Assembly: GCA_043719155.1 (NCBI GenBank)
Contig: JAYSUJ010000022.1
Span: forward strand, 1 to 64,000
Length of the DNA stretch: 64,000 bases
Direction of reading: 5' to 3'
Source: JBBQKQ01 sp043719155
GTDB taxonomy: Bacteria > Patescibacteriota > Minisyncoccia > Phycocordibacterales > UBA5272
This document shows positions 50,851-57,769 of the stretch, piece after piece. A program made the translations under genes and the position numbers. Each line of letters starts with the position of its first letter. Position 1 is the stretch's first letter. The notes beneath the pieces are model-generated. The model made no database searches and was not told the origin of the DNA. It saw only the letters and a list, made by a program, of their open reading frames with translations.

Positions 50851-51102
50851 ATGCCCAAAATGCCCTCAAAAGCAAGAAAGCACGCAAAACCTTGGAACAC
50901 TTCTGAGGTTTACTTTTACTGCTTTAACCCAGGAACTGGACACGGCAAACTCTTTTGCCGGACCAATCAACAACAGTTCTGCTTTACCCGGCAACAATGG
51001 AAAGATGCCGGTTTTCCTCGGCTTCTTTGCGAACAAAGCTTGCTAATTAATTGGGTGACAGAACCAAATGGTGAGCTGAAAGTCCTAAGTATGGGCAAGT
51101 AA
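50851..51102 (+). CDS. Mini-gene: 83-residue Cys/aromatic-rich basic protein
   Basis: The product starts MPKMPSKARKHAKPW and is basic and soluble. It contains YFYCFNPGTGHGKLFC and QQFCFTRQQWKDAGFP, with four Cys in total and many Phe, Trp and Tyr. A small nucleic-acid-binding or metal-binding fold is possible; no family is recognised. The ATG at 50851 is chosen because AAAGGAAA precedes it by 6 bases. The gene has its own promoter and a GAAA-loop terminator. Confidence 0.75.
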   Translation: MPKMPSKARKHAKPWNTSEVYFYCFNPGTGHGKLFCRTNQQQFCFTRQQWKDAGFPRLLCEQSLLINWVTEPNGELKVLSMGK

Positions 51103-51122
51103 ACGCACATTTACTAGCGCTC

Positions 51123-51150
51123 GCGGTCAGGAAACTGACCGCTTTTTTTT
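51123..51150 (+). terminator. Terminator with GAAA tetraloop
   Basis: GCGGTCAG (51123-51130), loop GAAA, CTGACCGC (51135-51142) and eight T. It ends at the stop codon of convergent mnmA. Confidence 0.93.
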
Positions 51151-52285
51151 ATATCAACTCACCACCACCCAGACAAATTTCACCATCATAAAAAACCGCA
51201 AATTGTCCAGGCGCAAAAACTAACGGTTCCTCATTTTTCAATCTATATTCTAAAGTTAAAACATTACTTTTATCATCATAATTTACGATATCTACTTTAT
51301 GTTTTTCACCTCTGTAGCGGACCCTGATTGATAGCACATCTGCCATGTCTAGACTTGCAAAACCATAAGTAAAAGAAAGATTTTTTACATCAACAATCTG
51401 ATAGTTAGAGTTATTTCTAATTTCAATTTTTATTTCTTTTTGGGTTTTTGCATTAATGTCTCCTACAACTATTACATTTTTTTCTAAATCTTTAGAAACA
51501 ACATACATATTTTTTATACCAGCACTTGTAGTCTTAACTCTAAAACCATGTCTTTCCCCGATAGTATATAAAATAGCTCCGTCATGTTCACCAACGATCT
51601 CACCATTTAAATTTAAAACTTTACCTATTCGAGGTTTTAATTCACGTTTCAAAAAATCCTTCATTTCCAAATCACCCACAAAACAAATACCCTGAGAGTC
51701 TTTACGTGTTGCTACTGGCAATTTATTTTCTAAAGCAATTTTACGCACTTCACTTTTTTGCAAATGACCAATGGGAAACAAAGTTTTACTTAATTCTTTT
51801 TGGGTGAGCTGAGATAAAAAATAGCTTTGGTCTTTTTCTTTGTCGGCAGATTCTAGCATCTTAAAATCCCCCTGATCCCCTTTAGGCAAAGGGGGAATCA
51901 CAGCATAGTGACCTGTGGCTACAAAGTCGGCCCCATTTTTCAAACACCAATTTAAAAAGCTACCAAATTTTATTTCCCTATTACACAACATGTCTGGATT
52001 GGGAGTATTACCTTTACTATATTCATCCAATAAATATTTTACAACCTTATCTTTATATTGCTGTTCTAAATCTAAAGTTATAAATGGTATTTCTAAATAG
52101 GCAGCAGTACGCATAGCTGATACCCTGTCTATTTTCCAAGTACATGGGATCCAGTCTGGTTGCCATCCTTTTATAAATACCCCTAGCACTTCATATCCTT
52201 GTTCTTTTAAAAGTAAGGCGGAGACACTAGAGTCAACACCGCCTGACAAGCCTACATAAACTTTTTGTTTTTTTACAATTAGCAT
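51149..52285 (-). CDS. mnmA: tRNA-specific 2-thiouridylase MnmA with in-frame palindromic insert
   Basis: MnmA thiolates U34 of Lys, Glu and Gln tRNAs using ATP and a persulfide. The 378-residue product has the PP-loop SGGVDSS (about residues 14-20), the first catalytic Cys in DMLCNREIKFG (about 99) and the second in QGICFVG (about 200). Between FVATGHYA and SADKEKDQSYFL the sequence VIPPLPKGDQGDFKML is encoded by a palindromic repeat in place of the usual short loop. It is the last gene of a tight operon starting with the VirD4-associated protein. Confidence 0.96.
   Translation of the reverse strand: MLIVKKQKVYVGLSGGVDSSVSALLLKEQGYEVLGVFIKGWQPDWIPCTWKIDRVSAMRTAAYLEIPFITLDLEQQYKDKVVKYLLDEYSKGNTPNPDMLCNREIKFGSFLNWCLKNGADFVATGHYAVIPPLPKGDQGDFKMLESADKEKDQSYFLSQLTQKELSKTLFPIGHLQKSEVRKIALENKLPVATRKDSQGICFVGDLEMKDFLKRELKPRIGKVLNLNGEIVGEHDGAILYTIGERHGFRVKTTSAGIKNMYVVSKDLEKNVIVVGDINAKTQKEIKIEIRNNSNYQIVDVKNLSFTYGFASLDMADVLSIRVRYRGEKHKVDIVNYDDKSNVLTLEYRLKNEEPLVFAPGQFAVFYDGEICLGGGELI
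51865..51899. repeat. Palindromic repeat inside mnmA
   Basis: The core CCCCTTT-AGGC-AAAGGGG (51877-51894) lies within a longer C-run/G-run element that also includes ATCCCCCTGATC. The encoded PPLPKGDQGDF is the known type of peptide produced when such dispersed palindromes are translated in frame. Confidence 0.75.
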
Positions 52286-52288
52286 TTT

Positions 52289-53479
52289 CTATATTTTAGC
52301 ATAAACTCGAAACTTTACCTGATCCTTACCGGTTGCACCCAAAACTTTTGCAGTACAAGCAGTAAAGTCTATGGCATTACCTGTCCACTCAGCTGGACCC
52401 AAATCACCAAGTTTAAACACTCCGTTTTTTCCATTTTTAAACATAAACACCTCTATTTTCCTATTTTTAATACTTTCTTTTATTTCTATAACGCATTTTG
52501 AATTCCTAGTTTTTACACAATAGTCCAAAGTAGTACCGAAAAACTTATCCACTGTTTTATACGGTAGAGAAACCAAGCAGGCGTCGCTTCGGTACGGGTT
52601 TAGCCCAAAGGCTGTGCGGGAAAACATTTTAAAACCTGACTCGCTCTTTCCGCCATTTATTGCAAATAGAGTCCCCCAACCCACTACCCAACCACTGTAG
52701 TTTAAGCTTTTAAAAGCCAAACTTGAGTTCGTATCTCTATTTGAAAGTGCGTTAATTTCGGGCTCAACAAATAGCCTTTCATTTTCTTGTTCAAGCTTAC
52801 TTAAAATACTTCTCGAAGTGTTTATTGCTCCAGAATTTAACAAACCTTTATTTTCTAGGCTGGTTTGACTCGTAAAAGACTTTTCACTTAATTTTATTAT
52901 TCCGAGCTTCGTCTCAACACTGTCTTTTTCAAGAAAAGAGTTATCGGTCTGAGATTTTTTTGCTAAGACATATTTTTGCAAATCACCAATTTCAAAATTG
53001 TTGCATTCTGGGGCCATTTCCGTACTTAAGTAAAACGAGTCTCCACAGCCAATAAATAAATCCTGTCTACACATCTCTTTTTGTAAATTGGTTCCTGAGT
53101 TACAAACAGTATCTATACTACTGTTAACATTAGTATCAATTAAAAGTTTTTTAAATTTCTTCTCAAAGATGTTTATATTTTCAAACCTTAAGTCTTCTTC
53201 ATTATAAATTACGTCTTCCTCCTTTTTTACTGTTTGGTTACCAAGAGTCGTCGTTGTTGAAGGTGGAGGTAGAGTTGAAAAAAAAACTGGTGTGTTTATC
53301 AAAACCTTTTGTTCAAAAAGATTTGAACTCAAATCGCTATCCCGAGCTTTAATTGGTGAGTTACCTGAAATGTTTAAATAATTAAAAAAAGAAAAACAAA
53401 CATAAAGTATACTTAAGAACAAGAATAAAGCTGCCGGTAAAAGTATATAGACTTTATTTAAACTTAATCTACTCTTCAT
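52289..53479 (-). CDS. Exported protein with RlpA-like double-psi beta-barrel end
   Basis: The 396-residue product has an N-terminal hydrophobic helix (about residues 12-35) and a long Ser/Thr/Asn-rich region with several Cys. Its C-terminal part (about 290-395) reads LKLGDLGPAEWTG-like VFKLGDLGPAEWTGNAIDFT followed by ACTAKVLGATG and KVKFRV-like QVKFRVYAK. This matches the RlpA/DPBB pattern D-x-G-P ... IDLSxAxAxxLG ... VxVxV. RlpA proteins bind or cleave peptidoglycan. The gene is 5 bases from the exonuclease gene and close to mltG, so a wall-related role fits. Confidence 0.65.
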   Translation of the reverse strand: MKSRLSLNKVYILLPAALFLFLSILYVCFSFFNYLNISGNSPIKARDSDLSSNLFEQKVLINTPVFFSTLPPPSTTTTLGNQTVKKEEDVIYNEEDLRFENINIFEKKFKKLLIDTNVNSSIDTVCNSGTNLQKEMCRQDLFIGCGDSFYLSTEMAPECNNFEIGDLQKYVLAKKSQTDNSFLEKDSVETKLGIIKLSEKSFTSQTSLENKGLLNSGAINTSRSILSKLEQENERLFVEPEINALSNRDTNSSLAFKSLNYSGWVVGWGTLFAINGGKSESGFKMFSRTAFGLNPYRSDACLVSLPYKTVDKFFGTTLDYCVKTRNSKCVIEIKESIKNRKIEVFMFKNGKNGVFKLGDLGPAEWTGNAIDFTACTAKVLGATGKDQVKFRVYAKI

Positions 53480-53484
53480 GTTAA

Positions 53485-54036
53485 TTAGGCATTCATCATT
53501 TTTTTATAAACTTCGTAAAGGGCTTTTGCATCAGCCAATGCCGTATGAGCATTTTCATTTTTAATTTGGAAAAGCTCACACAAATAGCGGAGTGAATATT
53601 TTACATCTGATCTATTGTAAAGTCTAGCAAAAGCGATAGAAATAGTGTCCAGCTTATATCTTGCCATCGGGTTCTCTAGCCCGGCTCTTTCAAAGCTTTT
53701 TTCCATAAAAGCTGCATCGAAAGTTAAATTGTGGGAAACTTGTATTGTACCCGCGAGCTTGGTTGCTAAAAACTCCATTGCATTTTTAAGATCTGGGGCA
53801 AACATCCAGTCAGCTTCATTGTAACCGTTGATACGCAATGCCTCTTCCTCAGCATCCTCTATCCTACTGGGTTTTATCTTCAGGTCAATCTCTTCTATCT
53901 TCTCCAATTTTGGACCTAGTCCTCCGTCCCTTTGTATTTGTCTTGCTAGTACCACACCAACTTGTATAACCTCATGTTTTTCTGCACTCAAACCGGTAGT
54001 TTCAACATCCAAAAAAGCCAAAATTGATTCTTTCAT
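53485..54036 (-). CDS. DEDDh 3'-5' exonuclease (DnaQ-like)
   Basis: The 183-residue product has exonuclease motif I in LAFLDVETTGLS (about residues 5-16), motif II around VSHNLTFDAAFM (about 98-109) and motif III HTALADAKALYE (about 158-169), with the His of the DEDDh subtype. It could be the proofreading epsilon subunit or a general RNase T/oligoribonuclease-type enzyme; no clamp-binding tail is visible. It lies between mltG and the RlpA-like gene. Confidence 0.9.
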   Translation of the reverse strand: MKESILAFLDVETTGLSAEKHEVIQVGVVLARQIQRDGGLGPKLEKIEEIDLKIKPSRIEDAEEEALRINGYNEADWMFAPDLKNAMEFLATKLAGTIQVSHNLTFDAAFMEKSFERAGLENPMARYKLDTISIAFARLYNRSDVKYSLRYLCELFQIKNENAHTALADAKALYEVYKKMMNA

Positions 54037-54073
54037 ATTTTCTTACTTATTTCTAAAGTTTAACATGAAAACG

Positions 54074-55009
54074 CTAATCTAAATATTTTCTTTTATATTT
54101 ACTGTGTTCTTCAAAAGTATTGGAATAATACATTTTTCCATCACGACCTGTTAAGTAAAATAGAAAGTCATTCTTCTTTGGTTTTATCGCAGCAGTCAGA
54201 GCCTCTATGCCCGGGTTAGAAATAGGCCCTATAGGCAACCCGGTGTTCAAGTAAGTGTTGTAATTACTCTTTTTTTTCAAATCACTATAAAGAGTTTTTT
54301 CTTTCCACAGACCATTACCATAAAGAACTGTTGCATCAACTTGCAATGGCATATCTATTTGAAGTCTATTTTGATAAATACCAGAAATTATCTGCATCTC
54401 GTCTAAAGTTCTAGCCTCTCGCTCTAACATAGAAGCGATAATGACTTGTTCTTTGGTTGGCATTTTACCAAAAACTTTAAACATTTTTTCATTGAACTTG
54501 TCATTAAACTCTTTTAAAACTTCTTCAGTAGTCGCAAAGCTATAAAAGTAGTAAGTGTCTGGAAATAGATACCCTTCCTCGGCTTTGTCTAGAAAAACTT
54601 TTTTATCAAACTTTTTTACATACTTAGCGACTCTTTCGGCGATTTGTTTTTTCGTAAAACCTTCAGGAATAAGAACCGCCAAAGAAATAGGTTTCTTAAA
54701 AATCTCATAAATTATTTGATATGTAGACACAGCTTTTTCAAACCTATATTCACCAGGGTAAAACTTTGTTTTTCCAAAAATTTTTATCGTTACCTTACCC
54801 CAAAAAGCTGATCGAATAAAGCCTTTATCTTCCAAACCACTTAATATTTCTGTTCCTGTGTCATTCTTTTCTATGGTAAAAACTTGGTCAACTGGTATAT
54901 CTTTTTTAACAGAAAAAATTTGGAATAATACAAAAACTGTTGATACTACAAAAAGCCAAAGACAGAAATAGAATACTTTAAACTTAGTGAGTCTTTCTTG
55001 TTCCCACAT
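54074..55009 (-). CDS. mltG: Endolytic murein transglycosylase MltG
   Basis: MltG cuts nascent glycan strands and sets their length. The 311-residue product has one N-terminal membrane helix (about residues 13-33), a LysM-like subdomain (IPVDQVFTIEKNDTG), and the YceG catalytic core. The core shows ASMLEREA with the catalytic Glu (about 193-200), the strand IYQNRLQIDMPLQVDATVLY and the region GLPIGPISNPG. Length is close to normal. It follows the VirD4-associated gene by 4 bases. Confidence 0.95.
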   Translation of the reverse strand: MWEQERLTKFKVFYFCLWLFVVSTVFVLFQIFSVKKDIPVDQVFTIEKNDTGTEILSGLEDKGFIRSAFWGKVTIKIFGKTKFYPGEYRFEKAVSTYQIIYEIFKKPISLAVLIPEGFTKKQIAERVAKYVKKFDKKVFLDKAEEGYLFPDTYYFYSFATTEEVLKEFNDKFNEKMFKVFGKMPTKEQVIIASMLEREARTLDEMQIISGIYQNRLQIDMPLQVDATVLYGNGLWKEKTLYSDLKKKSNYNTYLNTGLPIGPISNPGIEALTAAIKPKKNDFLFYLTGRDGKMYYSNTFEEHSKYKRKYLD

Positions 55010-55013
55010 ATAT

Positions 55014-56543
55014 TTAAATAGGTAAGTTCTTTGGTGGATCGGCTTTTACAGACTGGACACGACTTTGTGAGTTTCCAAAAGCTTTGCCAGGAAAATGCCA
55101 AAGGGTCACAAGTTCTTCCATGTTTAAAATAACAAAGTTCTCTTTCCTAATAGGTAGATGCCCTACACCTGTAAAATACTCTTTAACTTCTCCCCACTGA
55201 ACCATAGCCCAATCCCAACTTTTACCTTTTCTCCATCTAGTCCAAATAGTTTTTATTCCGTCCCAATTTCCAGCCTCCATACCTTCAAAGTCATACAGGC
55301 CTGCACGAAGTTTAAAAAGCATCCATGTCCAAGATCTTGTTCCCTCTGATCTAGCTCCAGTTGGATCTAGAAAAGGTGTATCTGTATCGATTGTAACTGT
55401 TTCAAACTTAAATTCATTGTAACCAGGTTTACCAAAACTCTTCATTGCACTAACCACAGAGAAAACACCTTTGTTCAAATTAAAATCTTTTTTTTCTTTT
55501 ACATGGTAAAACATTCTTAGTACACAATCAAAAGCAGGTTTCTCAATATTTCTTTGCAACATTTCTAGTTCAAGTTTGTCAGAAGGTGTAACCTGCATAG
55601 CGTTTCGACTTTGCTCTTTAATGTCTCCCACTTTCACTTTTTTACCCTCCTTTTCTGCTGCCTCAACCTCTGCGTTTGTAAATCTTTTTATTCCTAAAAT
55701 CTGGTCTATCCTGTTGCTTGTTCTTTTTTTCCATCCTACAATTCCATGTCCCTGTGGGCTCTCTGAATCGCTAAGGGGTTCGTCAAGAGTTGGCATAATC
55801 AAAATCTGAAAGAAAAAACTCTCACCTTTACCGGCACTAGCCATCGCCTCCAAGAGAGGTGTAAGTGGGTCTATTTTATATTCCTCTTTAGGATCTCGAT
55901 CTAGACCATAATCAACATAGGTTTTGATTGGCAAAATATTGTCTTTGTCCATATTCCATCTACCAACATAAAGATTACCCCCCTTTTTTTGATAATCATA
56001 TTTTAAGCTATAATCAGGCTTTTCAGTTATCTCTATACCTGGATACTGCGAAAAAGCATAAGCTTTAAAAATTTCAGCATTTTTAGGCTGCGTCATCACC
56101 CAAAAAGTGATATCACCTTCCTGAGAGACAATCTCTAAAGAAGAAGACATACGCAAGCTTCCACTGACATACTTCAAAAAAAACTCCTCCCTCATCTTAT
56201 TTACCCATTTGTAAATAGGGCCGTCATTTTTCATTTGTTTGTGGCCATGATTGTCAACTTCCTTGGTTGGCCTAGGAACCAAAATTTTTTTTGGTTTATG
56301 TCCTAACCCTTGGTTTAAAGCATTTAAAACAATCTCCATAGCCGCAGGGTTTTTATTAATTTCTTGGGGAAGTTTAATTTCTAAAAAAACCTTGCTATTA
56401 TAAAATTTATTTACGAGAGTTTTTACCCTATTCACATGTAGCCACCAGGACATGACATAATTTGTACCTTTAAAAGTAAAAGCAAAGAGCAGGGCAACGG
56501 CAAAAAGATTAAAGGTTAGTGTGTAAAAAAGAACTGTGTCCAT
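55014..56543 (-). CDS. VirD4/TraD-associated N-terminal domain protein, without ATPase
   Basis: The 509-residue product has two hydrophobic helices at the start (about residues 3-24 and the adjoining TFKGTNYVMSWW region) and a large soluble part. The end reads FVILNMEELVTLWHFPG and later ADPPKNLPI. In CPR genomes such a region precedes the ATPase of VirD4/TraD-like or HerA-like proteins, but here no Walker motif follows. I chose the ATG at 56543, preceded by a TATACT box; the frame is open to a TTG at 56606 inside a terminator. It may work with a separate ATPase. Identification is by memory of the terminal motif. Confidence 0.6.
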   Translation of the reverse strand: MDTVLFYTLTFNLFAVALLFAFTFKGTNYVMSWWLHVNRVKTLVNKFYNSKVFLEIKLPQEINKNPAAMEIVLNALNQGLGHKPKKILVPRPTKEVDNHGHKQMKNDGPIYKWVNKMREEFFLKYVSGSLRMSSSLEIVSQEGDITFWVMTQPKNAEIFKAYAFSQYPGIEITEKPDYSLKYDYQKKGGNLYVGRWNMDKDNILPIKTYVDYGLDRDPKEEYKIDPLTPLLEAMASAGKGESFFFQILIMPTLDEPLSDSESPQGHGIVGWKKRTSNRIDQILGIKRFTNAEVEAAEKEGKKVKVGDIKEQSRNAMQVTPSDKLELEMLQRNIEKPAFDCVLRMFYHVKEKKDFNLNKGVFSVVSAMKSFGKPGYNEFKFETVTIDTDTPFLDPTGARSEGTRSWTWMLFKLRAGLYDFEGMEAGNWDGIKTIWTRWRKGKSWDWAMVQWGEVKEYFTGVGHLPIRKENFVILNMEELVTLWHFPGKAFGNSQSRVQSVKADPPKNLPI

Positions 56544-56575
56544 AGTTAAAAACAGTATAGCAGGCAGTTTAAAAA

Positions 56576-56623
56576 AAACAAACAAAAAAACTTGAAAATC
56601 TTTCAAGTTTTTTTTGTTTGTTT
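56576..56623 (-). terminator. Terminator of the sigma-region-4 gene
   Basis: ACTTGAAA (56590-56597) pairs with TTTCAAGT (56601-56608) around a 3-base loop, and the flanking A/T runs extend the pairing to 56576-56623. It lies 16 bases after the gene stop on the minus strand. Confidence 0.85.
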
Positions 56624-56638
56624 TTTAATCTTTAACCT

Positions 56639-57679
56639 TTAAACTTTCTTTACTGAATATTTCCCATCAGTACTTTTATCAAAAAACTTTGGATTTTGTA
56701 GGTTCACAACTACGGTATTGTCTTTTACAACTCTCTCTTTTTTAACTAAATCTATAATATCATTTTTGGAAAGAGGAGTATTGGCACGATTCATCACTTC
56801 GGTGATAACATCTCGGACAATACCACCACTATGGCCCCATTCTCTTAGACCATAAATGCCACGACCAACTAAAACAAAGCGAGTGTCACGGATAAGCTCA
56901 TTATGACAAGTTGCAACATGGGCTTTTCGCTTGAATTCAACAAAAATCTCTTTCGCTACATCTCTAAAGTGCATTGGACGCCCAGACTTTCTTACCACTA
57001 AGTATGCGAAATCCTTTATACCACGAGTCTTGATGTTCGGAGAAGTTTTCTTGCCCCACTCGCCCATTTGGTTTTTACCTAAAGTTTTAGAAAGCGAGAG
57101 GTATTTGAAAAGCATCTCTTTAGACTTGTAAACCTCATGCAACTCTTCTATTTGCTTTGAAAATCTGTCAAGCAACACATCCTCAGCTATCATTTCTTCT
57201 TCAGTTATATTTTGATGCAAATTTGAAAGTCCACCATGTACTGTGTCTTTGATTTTTGAGTCAATTGACCAATGTTTGTTAAAAGTCTCGTCTTCTTTAG
57301 TAGATTTAAAATCATCATGAAGTACTAAATAAAAATGTATATGATTTTGAGTAAGCTTATCTTTTGCAATTTCATCTAAAAAAGTTTCTTCATGCACAAC
57401 TCCACCAGCATCTTGCATTATTTTTTTAATTTCATCGAAAGATGTAGACTCAGCTAAAAAGTTGTCACTTTTCTTGATCATTTTCAAAGCAAAATTCTCT
57501 ATCTGTCTTACTCGCTCACGAGTGATGCCATATTTCTTACCAATACTTTCCAATGTTTTTCGGTCACCAAGCTCACTTAGTCCAAAACGCCCGACAACAA
57601 CTTCTCTTGCTCTTGTGTTAAGTGGAGACAGCAAGTTTTTAGTAGTTTTTTTCGGAGAAAATGTGATTTTGCTTTTCAT
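56639..57679 (-). CDS. Sigma-70 region 4-like regulator with HARE-HTH domain
   Basis: The 346-residue product starts with a sigma region 4.2-like helix-turn-helix: LNTRAREVVVGRFGLSE followed by ESIGKKYGITRERVRQIE (about residues 20-65). No region 2 is present, so it cannot be a complete sigma factor. A later part (about 245-300) reads AYLVVRKSGRPMHFRDVAKEI, typical of HARE-HTH domains as in RpoE delta. I chose the ATG at 57679 because the frame upstream overlaps a TATAAT promoter box. A transcription factor that touches the -35 or RNA polymerase is the likely role. It is monocistronic. Confidence 0.8.
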   Translation of the reverse strand: MKSKITFSPKKTTKNLLSPLNTRAREVVVGRFGLSELGDRKTLESIGKKYGITRERVRQIENFALKMIKKSDNFLAESTSFDEIKKIMQDAGGVVHEETFLDEIAKDKLTQNHIHFYLVLHDDFKSTKEDETFNKHWSIDSKIKDTVHGGLSNLHQNITEEEMIAEDVLLDRFSKQIEELHEVYKSKEMLFKYLSLSKTLGKNQMGEWGKKTSPNIKTRGIKDFAYLVVRKSGRPMHFRDVAKEIFVEFKRKAHVATCHNELIRDTRFVLVGRGIYGLREWGHSGGIVRDVITEVMNRANTPLSKNDIIDLVKKERVVKDNTVVVNLQNPKFFDKSTDGKYSVKKV

Positions 57680-57769
57680 ATTTTTTATTTTTCTTATAAA
57701 CATTATATCACAATTTGACAAAGTTAGCAACAGTGTTGTAAAAAGTTATACACATTTTGAACCCTAAAT

